From positions 1 through 64,000 of the forward strand of contig MCFL01000111.1 of the NCBI GenBank assembly GCA_002102555.1: a stretch of 64,000 bases of DNA. The letters are read 5' to 3'. This DNA is from Catenaria anguillulae PL171 (lineage: Eukaryota > Blastocladiomycota > Blastocladiomycetes > Blastocladiales > Catenariaceae). Made by a program: the position numbers and the translations under genes. Positions 30,563 through 40,399 of the stretch are shown in pieces. The notes under the pieces were generated by a model. The model saw nothing but the letters and a program-made list of their open reading frames with translations. It was not told the origin of the DNA and ran no database searches. Each line of letters starts with the position of its first letter. The first letter of the stretch is position 1.

Positions 30563-33500
30563 ATGCGCATGTCTCGCAGCTTGACCCTGCTGCCGGCCCT
30601 GGCGGCCCTCTCGCTCCTCCTCACCCTTCCCCTCTCCATCGACTCTGCCTGGCCCAGTCTTCACCATCCCCGCCCGCGCAGCTGCCCACCGTCCCGCTCC
30701 CTGGCTCGTCCCTCCCCATCTCGCCCGCACCCGCCCGCTCCCCGGACCACGTCCTCGTCAATGTCCTACTCACTACCAAGGGCACCTCGTACGGCACCCC
30801 GGCAGATACCGTCTCGCACTCGCAGGCGGCCTTCTACGCAGCGCTCGCCGCAGCCAACATTCCCTTTGATCGCAACGGCGCGCCCATCTCGGGCCTCGTC
30901 AACTCGGTGCCCATTGTTCTCAAGGATCGCAAGCTTGTCGGCAAGTTGAGGCGGGTGCCTGGAGTTGCCGAGGTTGTGCCGGTGGTCCAAGTCAAGTTGG
31001 AAAAGGCCAAGACTCGCATGCCCAAGGTGGATGAGGGTGCACCCGTCGCACCCGAGGCACTGGGCAAGCGCAACATTGACCCCAGGGCGTTTGCGCTGTT
31101 GCAGCCGCATGCCTTGACGGGCGTTCGGGCAACACATGCGCGCGGAATTACGGGTAAGACCGCCAAGATTGGTATGATTGATACGGGGATCACGGCCGAC
31201 CATGTATGTCGACAGTTGACATTTTCTCATTCATTGGACGTGGCCCGTGATTCTGTTCTGACACTTCCGTGTTTTCCTGACAGCCCGCATTCGGCAACTG
31301 CTTTGGTCAACCCACCTGCGTCCTGCAATCCTTCACCGACTACGCCGACCCGACCAACACGACCCCCATCGACTGCTCACTCGAGGGCCACGGCACACGT
31401 GTTGCCGGTATCATGGTTGGCCGTGCCCAGCTCGCCTCGTCGCCGCCACCTCCGCCGACATCTTCGCCCGCTCGGCCCACGTCGCCGCCGCTCACGTTCA
31501 CGGGAGTGGCGCCGGACGCTCAGCTGCACGTGTACCGGACATATGTCTGCGGCCAGTCGCCGTACGGCGAATCCACGTGGTTTGTGCGTGCTCTCGAAAA
31601 GGCCGTCATGCAAGACAAGGTCGACGTCATCAACATTTCGCTTGGCGAAGTGAACCCGTGGGCCGTCGGCACGCTCGGCAAAGCCATTGAGGCAGTGCTC
31701 GAGACACGGCCAAATGTGGTGATTGTTGGCACGGCGGGCAATGGCGGAAATTCGCCGTATCAACTGTTTGGGCCCGGATCCACCACACCCGTCTTGTCTG
31801 TTGGATCCATTGATAATCGGTTTGTGCTTGCACGGACCATGGAAATTGTCCGGCAACAGGGCGGCGCGAGCGTCGATGTGGATTACTTGTACTCGATCTC
31901 AGACCCGATTGTGCCCGGTGACATTTCTGACGAAATTGTCGTGTTGCGCGGTGGTCTTGACAAGGCAACGCCGCAGCAGTGTGACGACAACGAGTACGTG
32001 ACCAAGATGGTGGGCGACAATGCCGTCGTAGCCAACAAGACGGTTGTGCTGTACACGGGCGCGTGCAACATTGTCCGGTCAGCGGGCGTGCTGGCCGACT
32101 CGGCCGTCAATGCCGGTGCCCGCAGTGTGCTGCTTGCCCTTGCCAACAACGATCTCAGCAGTCCGGCGTCCAGGTCCATCACGGGATCCACGGCAAAGTG
32201 GGCAAAGATTACGGCCGCGGCCGCAGACCGTGCGTTTGGTCCATTCAGTAGGCCGCCCACTGGCGGCGGGGCGGCGGCGCCACCAAAGTTTGTTGTCGTC
32301 AAGGACCGCAAGGTCACGCTGTCGACCGAGGATCACATTGTGCAAAACACAAACTCTGGCCAGCTCTCAGCATTCACGTCATTTGGGCCTACTGCAACGT
32401 TTGACCTCAAGCCGGAAATTGTTGCGTATGGCGGTTCGGTACTGTCTGCCCAGCCCGCAGAGTATGGCGGCCTGTGGGGTCTCAACGACGGGACATCCTT
32501 CTCTGCTCCTTACGTGTCCGGATGCATTGCCCTTCTGCGTCAAGCGCTTGGCCCAAATCCTTCAGCACAAGACCTGCGCGCCATCCTCATGCAATCTGCC
32601 GTGCCCGCGTACGAGCGCGACCCAGACATCCCGGGCCTGCAAGCGCTGCCCGTGCAAGGACAAGGTGCGGGCGTCGTCAACATGTTGCGTGCGCTCGAGC
32701 TCGGCGCACGCGTGGGTCCCTTGTCGTCCTTGTCACTCAAGCCGCCGGGTGCCACAGGCAACGGCACAGTTGTGAGCAAGCTGCCCGTGACGATTCAGCA
32801 GGGCAAGGATGGTCGGTTGGATGTGGATGCGCGGGGCAGGCAAACGTACACGCGGAAAATCACAGTCACAAACAACTTGTCGACGCCCGCCAGGTTGCGC
32901 TTGCAACACATTGCGGCACTGTCGCTGGTGGCCGATCCCAAGACCAATGTCATTTCGGACACCATGGCCATTGCTCCTTCGACCGTCTCGTTCCGCGCAC
33001 TCACGCCTGGCACGTCCCACAGCACCACGGCCGGGTCGACAGCCGTCCTGACGCTTCGCGCGCGCGCCACAGCCGAGGTCGAAGTCCAAGTGACGCCCGA
33101 CAATGGCCGCACGCGCAACTCTGGCGCGCTCTTTTCTGGCTACCTGCGCGTGACGTCCACGACCAATGGGTCTGCACGCATTCGGACCTTACACGTGCCA
33201 TACGCTGGGTACAATGGCGACTTGTCGCTGACGCCCATGTATCCACGCGACAAGTCGCGTGCACTTGCGCTTGCGTTTGCTGACACGTCCACGACTCCAG
33301 AGACGGTGCGGCCGCTCACGGGATGGACCAAGGACACGGTGATTCCATGGACCCAGTATGATAATCCAAGCGTATACTTGAGTGTCGCGTTTCAGACAAC
33401 CCGGCCAAGTCGCCAATTGATTGTTGGTGTGTTTGATGGCGACAAGCATGTGGGCAACTTGTTGTCGAGCGAGTTGAATGGCCCACTCAAGTCGGACAAG

Positions 33501-33710
33501 CCCTGGAACAAGGATTTGTATCAGCCCGTCAAATATTCCGAGGAAGATGGGTATGAGGTGCCGGTTGTGCTCGAGTATGGCAAACAGTACAAGGTGCGCG
33601 TCGGCGCTTGGTGGGGTGAGCAAGTGCTGAGTGTCGAGGATGTGTTCAAGAGAGGCCAGGTCTTGGAGGGACCGAGTTTCCAATTGCCGCCTGCATCGCC
33701 AAGTGCTTGA
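30563..33710 (+). CDS. Large secreted subtilisin-like protease (S8) with C-terminal extension; one apparent frameshift
   Basis: The start MRMSRSLTLLPALAALSLLL is a signal peptide. A propeptide follows (PDHVLVNVLLTTKGTSYG, GLVNSVPIVLKDRKLVGKLR), then KIGMIDTGI (Asp), the intron 31204-31283, LEGHGTRVAGIMVG (His), VIVGTAGNGGNSPY (Asn) and LNDGTSFSAPYVSGCIALLR (Ser). A protease-associated-like insert lies between the His and Ser blocks, and about 330 residues of beta-rich sequence follow, as in the minor extracellular protease/C5a-peptidase branch. Signal peptide and propeptide are in different frames; one base added in the C run 30668-30671 joins them, giving about 1022 residues. Only that single change is needed, so an indel error is as likely as a dead gene. 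Expected role: extracellular or wall-bound proteolysis. Confidence 0.85.
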
Positions 33711-34060
33711 CACCGGAGCAGAAATGTTTTCCAGCTTCATTGATCGCAATTTGTGTCATATGTACACATGTATCATATCTTTCACAGTTCTTGATATTCT
33801 TTCACGTGTGGCGGCGGCGCTGGAGCCTTTTCCTTGCCCTGTGAACCGACGTGAGCCAAGATATTGGTATGCCCGGTCACCGCAGAGCTTGCCGGCTAAA
33901 TGCTGTGGATCCAAGTCAACCCATCGCGGAATCCTTGTGCAGACAGCTCCATCAGGCTCCATCAACCAGGTCTGTTGTCATCGTGCATGCGGGGACGAGC
34001 TGCTCTCCGACACAGGCCAGATGGATCTCGGGGCCAAATACGATGCCGTCGCTGCCCGGC
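33711..34060. other. Left flank of the retrotransposon, original upstream flank of the tRNA-Lys target
   Basis: No gene. By the insertion model it holds the 3' UTR of the subtilase and the sequence that originally lay directly upstream of tRNA-Lys. Confidence 0.5.
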
Positions 34061-34156
34061 TAAGCCCCCCTAGCTGATGATGATTGTATTGAAGTCATGA
34101 TATAAGAGTAAGCCCCCCTAGCTGATGATGATTGTATTGAAGTCATGATATAAGAG
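34061..34156. repeat. Two 48-bp tandem units: target duplication plus LINE 3' end, twice
   Basis: Units 34061-34108 and 34109-34156 are identical. Each is TAAGCCCCCCTAGCT (15 bp, also at 42451-42465, the start of tRNA-Lys with three bases before it) followed by 33 bp that are the 3' end of the LINE on the minus strand. Confidence 0.92.
34076..34108 (-). mobile_element. 33-bp, 5'-truncated copy of the same LINE
   Basis: Identical to the last 33 bp of the full element (34124-34156) and bounded on both sides by the 15-bp tRNA-Lys target sequence. Best read as an earlier, heavily 5'-truncated insertion at the same nucleotide. Confidence 0.72.
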
Positions 34157-34378
34157 CCAACGTTTAGGAACAAATAACACAACAAGCCAGGACCTACAGC
34201 CTTGCGTCCAACGCCAATACGGTGGTGCAGTTCGAGCCAGAAATGGTATGCTGACCAGACACGCGGAAGGCATAGTTGTTGGACATTGCGCGGGAAGGCA
34301 CCAGCTCAATACACCTGAGCACGCTTGGCCTTGGATACACGCGGCCGCGCGGCTAGAGCGCATCGTCAATGCAAACGA

Positions 34379-37300
34379 TCACGCAAATGGAGGAGACACG
34401 CCGGACAACAGCAACCGCGAGGCTGCGTCATCAGCGGCGAGTCGCGTTTGGTCGTGACGACCGACAGGACAACGGAACTTGGCAATGGCGACGTCGCGCC
34501 AGCGGAGAGGAGGATCGTGGTTGGATTCGAGGTGATGAGAGTAGGGCGTCAAACACGCCAAGCAGAAAACGGAGGGTAAAGGGAGGGGAGGGTTGAGAGG
34601 AGCTGGGAGAGAGGGCGGGAGGGTGGATACCGTCTTGTACGGCAGGCGCTTGGGTTGCTCGGGCCACTGATCCAATGGCGGGAGAGGCGGGGCTGGGGCA
34701 ACAAACGGCGGGGCGGGTGCCATGACCATGTCGGGTGGCTGCCGGAACCGGAACGTGGGCGTCGGGTGGTAGACGGACACAAACCCATCGTACTTGGTGT
34801 GACGCTTGTGTGGTGGGCCAGCCACATTGGGCCGTGCACGCTCTTGCGGTGGGAGCAGACCAATGCGCGCTGAACGAGCGATGCGCAGCTCCTCCTTGTT
34901 CTCGCGCGTGTTGGGGTCCGGGTAGAAGGCGTAGATGGCCGTGGTGTGTGCTTCCCAGACCCGCTCAAAGAGAAGGGACGAAACGCGCGAGAGGAGAAGG
35001 CCGGCAACGCGCGAGGCGGGGAGTTTGAGGCGCGGGCCAGAAGGACGGAGTATGTCAACAGCGGCCATGGTCACGACGCACGCGGCTGCATGGCGGAGGG
35101 ACGAGGTGGATGCAAACCAAAGGTCAACCAGTTGGTGTGCGAGCCGCTTGCGCGGGATCGGCGCAGTGGTGAGAGCGGAGAGAGCGGAAGAGACAGCCGC
35201 GACCGCAAGCTCGTGGGCAGCATCACGGTCAGCCTCGCCAGCAGGGCACTCGAGCCAGTGTACTTGGTCGTCCTCGTACGCGGCGTCGGGGAGCGGGCAG
35301 CGCGGGCACCATGGGCCTTGATGGTACTTGTCGCACCAGCGCGTGAAATTGAGCAGACGCGTCGGGAGGTTGCCTGTGAGGGTTTTCACCCGGCGCGCGA
35401 GGCCCGTGTTGGAAGCAGACGACGAGTGCAAGTCGCCGGCGCGGTGACCGTCGTGTAGTGCGCACTCGGTGGCAGCAGGGTGGGCATTAGGCCAGTCGAT
35501 GTAGGGTGCTGATTGGGTGAGTTGAGCGTGGGCACGAATGTGCAAGAGCGTGGTGATGAATTGGCGCGGGTCATTGCTGACGTTGCGGCAGTCGAGGCAT
35601 GGGTGTGGCGGGACAGTCGTGAGCGAGTCGGGGTGCTCGTCTGAGTTCGGGTGGGGCGGAGGAGGAACGAAGTATGCCTGGGGCGGTGGCGGAGGAGGAG
35701 GAGGGGGAGGCGGGGGAGGAGCAGGCACTGGGAAGATGGGACCGAGAATGATTGTATCATTTTTTCTTTTTTCGTGATCTTTTTTGTTTTCGTTTTCTTT
35801 TTGCGAGCTATTTTGAAACGGGGACAGAGATGAAGATGAAGATGAAGATGATGACGAAGACGTAGATGTCGATGTAGATGTAGATGTAGAAGAACTTGAA
35901 GATAGAGACGGAGAAGGAGCCACACGGCGACGGGGCGGAACAGTTGGGCGGAAACGGGCGACCTGGTGGAGTTGACCGTCAACGATGACAACAGGAGGGG
36001 TGGAAGAGCGGACGAGGATGTCGAGGGCAGACTTGTGCGAGCCAAAGGCCAGTGAGAAGGGCAAGTCAGAGAATGCGAGAAGGTGGGGCGAGAGAAAGGA
36101 GGGCTCGAGGTCGTTGGCTGCTGACTTGGCAAGCGAGTCGGCTGTGTCGTTGTGGGCACGGTGGGGGTCGTCTGGATCATCGGAATGGCCCTTGACCCAG
36201 CTGATGGTGACTGTGAGACTGCGATGGGCAATCACAGCGCGAATGGCCGCCCACTCTTGACTGCAGGCGACTCGGACACGACGGCGGGGGAGCGGGGGTG
36301 GCTTGTTGGGCTGCTGAACTTGACGATAGAATTGCCCGATGGCTGCCTTCGAGTCGGTAAAGATATGTAGAGAGGACGAGACGGGAATGGAAGAAAGAGC
36401 GAGGAGGATTGCCCACACTTCGGAGCGCGTTGAAGAGTGTTCGCCCAGGGGCAAACGGACGCGACAGGAGAAACCTAGCTCGGGAAAGTATGCAGATGCA
36501 CCAGCGGCGCGGTCGGAAAGTGGGGTATCGATCGAGAAAGAGGGGTCGTCAGGGTTGAAGAGCGAACCGTCCGTGTATGCAATGAGCGGTCGCGGCCGGC
36601 CGGTGGCGAGAAAGTCAGGGACAAGATCAAAAGGGCACTCAACAACCTCGCAGAGGTCGACGGTGGGGGGAGACGAAAGGAAAACGCGAGAAGAAAAAGC
36701 AACAACAGCAGCAATGTCCTGCGCCTCCTCATCGAAAAGTGGAAGCGGGGGAAGAGAAAAAGAATCGAGGGATGGGAGAGCTGGTGGTTTGAGAAGAAAC
36801 GAAGGAGAGAGAGCGTGATTGGTCGGGGTATATGGTTGAGGAAACGAGGCAAGATTGAATGTAGACGGCAAACGGAAGAGGGCATCGACAACGAACGCTG
36901 CAACATCGTTTTGGACTCCGCCGGCCGTGCCGACATTGAGGACTTTGGTGACGGCCGCATGGACTTGGGGCTTGCCAAATGAGCGGTAGTCGGCAGGCAC
37001 GGCGGCGTGATGGAGCAAGTCGTGCATGTACTTGAGCTTGTGGTTGCGAAAGTACTTGACCGACGCCGAGTACGTGTCTACAGGAAGCACGGACACGAGG
37101 GGAAACGATTGCCCGCCCCAAGGGTCGTCGGCGGGAGGGACGGAAAAGGGAGTATACGGGAGAAAAAAGACACCAGCGGAATCCGAGATGGAAATACGGC
37201 GTGCGTGCATGAGAGAGAGTAGGTTGCCAAACCAGCAGCGACTGCGGGCGACAGTGATGGGAAGAGGGTGAGAGAGGGGAAAGAACGGGATGGACAGGTG

Positions 37301-40300
37301 ACGTTGGAGCAAGCAGAGCGACACCTTGATGGCGATGCTGCGTGGGTGGGTATCGTTGAGGGCTGCGAGAATGTCAGTGAGCCGCGAAGAAAGAACGAGG
37401 TCGGGAAAAGACTGCAAGCCAATGAACGACTTGTCAAAAAGGACGGCATTGGGGTGATTGACGGGTAGGCCGAGCTTGCGCTTGACGAGCCCAGTCGCCA
37501 TCGAGTTGCAGACGTTCAGAGTCGTTGGTGTGGGCACAAAGCCAAGCGTCCGGTACAGGGCGCTAGGGAAAACGACAACGTTCAAGAGCCATACAGCCAT
37601 CTTGCCCGTCACCGCCTTGCGCCTCAGCAGCGGGATGCACCGCCGAAACACATCCAACATGGACTTGCGAGCGCTGGTACCGCGGAAACGGTGGTCCACC
37701 CAAATGCCCAAGTACCGAAACGAAGTCATGTCATTCACCCGCGGAATGTCTTGACCGTGAATGGTAAACGGGTCGCTCTCGTCCTTGTCCGCCCCATGCA
37801 AAATCCAAACCGCTCCCTTCTTTGGGTTGGATCGGACGTTGGTCATCTCGTTGAATTGCTCAACACGCCGCAATATTCGGTCCATGTCGCCCCGTGTCGT
37901 GGCAACAAACACTGCGTCATCAACGAACGCCATACCCGCGACGCGAGCCTTGCCAAGGAGCTTGCCCTTGTCCCGTTGTCTGTTGGGGGCACCGACCGAG
38001 ACAATGTTGGTCTGTGCACGGAGAGTGACGCCTTGGATGGCGGGGTCAGTATTCACTGCCGACAAGAGAACATCGTAAAAGATGGCCCACATCAGCGGCG
38101 ACTCGACGGCGCCTTGCGGCACCCCTCGCTCAATCGGTACGGGGTCTGACAAACCGTATGACGTGATGACTCGCGCCACCCGACCCGCCAAGTACCCGTC
38201 GCAGTAGAAAGAAATAAAAGACTCGGGCATGTTGATCCGACGGAGGGCCAGCCGCAGGGCTTCGTGTGGAACTGAGTCGAAGGCCTTGGACTTGTCCTCG
38301 AAAAACGCAAAAAGCTGGCCCTTGCCGGCGGCATGGCCGGGTACGTACCCTTGTGCCCACTGCTGCTCAAAGGCGGCGTGAAGAATGGCGATCGGCGTCG
38401 ATGCATCGGTCCCCGGCAAGGTGGAGTGACAGGCACCCTCCAACACTGGATATGAAAGCATGACCTTGTATATACGAGTCAACAGTACTTTCATAAGAAG
38501 TTTGCTGGCACACTCGAGCAACGTAATCGGCCGCATCCCCTCCGTCAACCCAACAAAGCCCTCCTCGGACTTGGGCAACAGGTAGATCGAGCCCTCTTTC
38601 CATGCCTCTGGCACCCGTTCCTGCTCCAAGCACGCAGTGCACAGCGCGGCAAGCGCCTCAAGACACTCTGGGCCCGATTCGCGAATCATGCGCATCGTGA
38701 TTTGACTCACGCCAGGTGCCTTGTCAACGCCCACCGACTGCAACACTTCAGTCAACTCCTCAACCGTGATGGCGGCCATGACACCTACCCACGCCTCGGG
38801 CGGAATCTTGTCGTGTGACTTTGGCGCCCACGCACGCGCCCAGTACTCGCCGAAACCGTCAATGTCAAAGTCCTCGCCTTTGAAGCTTGCCGACATGAGC
38901 ACGGCGATCTGGGCAACAATGTCGTCCGGATCAAAAGAGAGCCGGTCGCCATCCCGAACCGAGTCGACGGCCGAAACCGGTCGCGTGCGGTCAAAGATGC
39001 GCCGTACCAGCTCAGCAATTGCGTGTGGGGCAGACTCAAAGCGGCTTTTGACGGCCGTGGCAATCTTCTCCGACAGCTGTGCCTGCTCGCGGACGAGGAC
39101 AATGGTTGACAGCGCTTGGCGGGCCGCTGAGCAGTAACGGGCGCACTCGGACTCGGTCGGGCCTGGCGGGTTGATGCCCAGCTCGGCGAGACGGTCAAAC
39201 GTGGATTGTGGGCCGGGCAATGGGAAGCCTTGTTTGCGCCATTGGTCGAGTTTGAGGATGTGGTACCCTTCCGGCGACTTTGACAGGCGCCGTCGAGGTT
39301 CCGTGAACGCGGACTTGCCACCGGCCTTGCGGTACTTGAGCTTGGCCTTGGCCGAGTCCATCCACACTTTTTGAAGAGCGGCTTGCGCTGCCTCCAGCGA
39401 CTCAGGCGTGCCCTGAGCAATGAGTGAGAGTACGTCTGCTTCCGCCACGGATCGCGCACACTCACCGCTGTACGCCTCCCACGTCTTTGTGGTGCACTCG
39501 GCAAGGTCGAGGACCTCGCGTTGCGCATTGCGGGCAGCAGACGCAATTTTTCGAAACAGATCACGATCAAGAAGCGTACCAATGCTTGTTCGTGTGGACA
39601 CGATGGCATGGTCAAGACCAAGCAGCGGGTTGTCGGGCGTGTCGTGGGGCCAAGTGACATTGTACCCATTCAGGTAGTGGCCGAGCTGGTCGTCGACAAG
39701 GATCCGGTCGAGCCGATTGCGGTGGTGGGTGGGCTGTTCGTTGTTGAAGACGGTAGCAACATCAAGCAAACGATGCCGAGTTTCGAGCGTGTGGAGAAGA
39801 GCAGCGCGGGGTGAGCCGTCGCTGCAGTTCCAATCGCCACCGAGCACAACATGGTCGCCCGCATCAAGAGCACGTTGACACACGTCATGGAGAAAAATGG
39901 ACATGGCTCGGGCCAGTGGAAGAGCAGGCGGGAGGTTAGCACGGAGGCGGGAGGGTAGGTACGACGTGGGAACGATGCGATTGGTATCAGGTGAGAGGTA
40001 AACAGAGACGAGGTGGAGTTTGCGACCAGTTGCGAGGCGTAGGGGAAGGTGGGTGGCATAGCCAGTGAGGTGAGAAACAGGATCTAGGTAACAACAGAGT
40101 GAGCGTCGGATAGCAATGGCGACACCGCTACCCATCGGGTGGGACGAATCCACTGTGGAGAAAAACGAAAAAGGAAGAGAGGTGAATCGAGTGGCATTTT
40201 TTAAAGAGTTAGTGGTTGCTTTTGTTTCGTTAAGGAAAATAACGTCTGCATCGAGCCCACCGAGTGCAAACTCCAAGAGCGCAATCAGCTTGCTGAGAGC

Positions 40301-40399
40301 AGCTTGACTGTGTACGCCCCTGCAATTCGCAATGGCGAGATTGACGCGGAGGTTGGGTATCGGGGGTATGGGTGGTGGTGGTTGTGGATCACTACTCAT
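34379..40399 (-). CDS. LINE ORF2: AP endonuclease, reverse transcriptase, RNase H, zinc motif
   Basis: A single frame of 2006 codons. Endonuclease (about 15-260): NLAIANCRGV, VIFLNETKATT, VVLGGDWNCSDG, RLDRILVDD and LGLDHAIVSTR keep the metal-binding and catalytic D-x-N and D-H positions. Reverse transcriptase (about 550-900): FFEDKSKAFDSV, RGVPQGAVESPLMWAIF and MAFVDDAVFVAT, where the usual YADD is FVDD. RNase H (about 1270-1430): AYTDGSLF, STRSEVWAILLAL, FTDSKAAIG and HNDTADSLAKSA provide the D-E-D-D residues. A Ser/Thr run and a 13-residue poly-Pro stretch follow, then a C-terminal WCPRCPLPD...HWLECP zinc motif (about 1700). The start ATG overlaps the ORF1 stop codon. It would nick the tRNA-Lys target and copy the RNA in place. 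Confidence 0.95.
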   Translation of the reverse strand: MSSDPQPPPPIPPIPNLRVNLAIANCRGVHSQAALSKLIALLEFALGGLDADVIFLNETKATTNSLKNATRFTSLPFSFFSTVDSSHPMGSGVAIAIRRSLCCYLDPVSHLTGYATHLPLRLATGRKLHLVSVYLSPDTNRIVPTSYLPSRLRANLPPALPLARAMSIFLHDVCQRALDAGDHVVLGGDWNCSDGSPRAALLHTLETRHRLLDVATVFNNEQPTHHRNRLDRILVDDQLGHYLNGYNVTWPHDTPDNPLLGLDHAIVSTRTSIGTLLDRDLFRKIASAARNAQREVLDLAECTTKTWEAYSGECARSVAEADVLSLIAQGTPESLEAAQAALQKVWMDSAKAKLKYRKAGGKSAFTEPRRRLSKSPEGYHILKLDQWRKQGFPLPGPQSTFDRLAELGINPPGPTESECARYCSAARQALSTIVLVREQAQLSEKIATAVKSRFESAPHAIAELVRRIFDRTRPVSAVDSVRDGDRLSFDPDDIVAQIAVLMSASFKGEDFDIDGFGEYWARAWAPKSHDKIPPEAWVGVMAAITVEELTEVLQSVGVDKAPGVSQITMRMIRESGPECLEALAALCTACLEQERVPEAWKEGSIYLLPKSEEGFVGLTEGMRPITLLECASKLLMKVLLTRIYKVMLSYPVLEGACHSTLPGTDASTPIAILHAAFEQQWAQGYVPGHAAGKGQLFAFFEDKSKAFDSVPHEALRLALRRINMPESFISFYCDGYLAGRVARVITSYGLSDPVPIERGVPQGAVESPLMWAIFYDVLLSAVNTDPAIQGVTLRAQTNIVSVGAPNRQRDKGKLLGKARVAGMAFVDDAVFVATTRGDMDRILRRVEQFNEMTNVRSNPKKGAVWILHGADKDESDPFTIHGQDIPRVNDMTSFRYLGIWVDHRFRGTSARKSMLDVFRRCIPLLRRKAVTGKMAVWLLNVVVFPSALYRTLGFVPTPTTLNVCNSMATGLVKRKLGLPVNHPNAVLFDKSFIGLQSFPDLVLSSRLTDILAALNDTHPRSIAIKVSLCLLQRHLSIPFFPLSHPLPITVARSRCWFGNLLSLMHARRISISDSAGVFFLPYTPFSVPPADDPWGGQSFPLVSVLPVDTYSASVKYFRNHKLKYMHDLLHHAAVPADYRSFGKPQVHAAVTKVLNVGTAGGVQNDVAAFVVDALFRLPSTFNLASFPQPYTPTNHALSPSFLLKPPALPSLDSFSLPPLPLFDEEAQDIAAVVAFSSRVFLSSPPTVDLCEVVECPFDLVPDFLATGRPRPLIAYTDGSLFNPDDPSFSIDTPLSDRAAGASAYFPELGFSCRVRLPLGEHSSTRSEVWAILLALSSIPVSSSLHIFTDSKAAIGQFYRQVQQPNKPPPLPRRRVRVACSQEWAAIRAVIAHRSLTVTISWVKGHSDDPDDPHRAHNDTADSLAKSAANDLEPSFLSPHLLAFSDLPFSLAFGSHKSALDILVRSSTPPVVIVDGQLHQVARFRPTVPPRRRVAPSPSLSSSSSTSTSTSTSTSSSSSSSSSSSLSPFQNSSQKENENKKDHEKRKNDTIILGPIFPVPAPPPPPPPPPPPPPQAYFVPPPPHPNSDEHPDSLTTVPPHPCLDCRNVSNDPRQFITTLLHIRAHAQLTQSAPYIDWPNAHPAATECALHDGHRAGDLHSSSASNTGLARRVKTLTGNLPTRLLNFTRWCDKYHQGPWCPRCPLPDAAYEDDQVHWLECPAGEADRDAAHELAVAAVSSALSALTTAPIPRKRLAHQLVDLWFASTSSLRHAAACVVTMAAVDILRPSGPRLKLPASRVAGLLLSRVSSLLFERVWEAHTTAIYAFYPDPNTRENKEELRIARSARIGLLPPQERARPNVAGPPHKRHTKYDGFVSVYHPTPTFRFRQPPDMVMAPAPPFVAPAPPLPPLDQWPEQPKRLPYKTVSTLPPSLPAPLNPPLPLPSVFCLACLTPYSHHLESNHDPPLRWRDVAIAKFRCPVGRHDQTRLAADDAASRLLLSGVSPPFA

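Noticed and set aside
34061-34156. CRISPR-like or telomere-like array
   Set aside because: Only two units, explained exactly by target duplication plus element 3' end.
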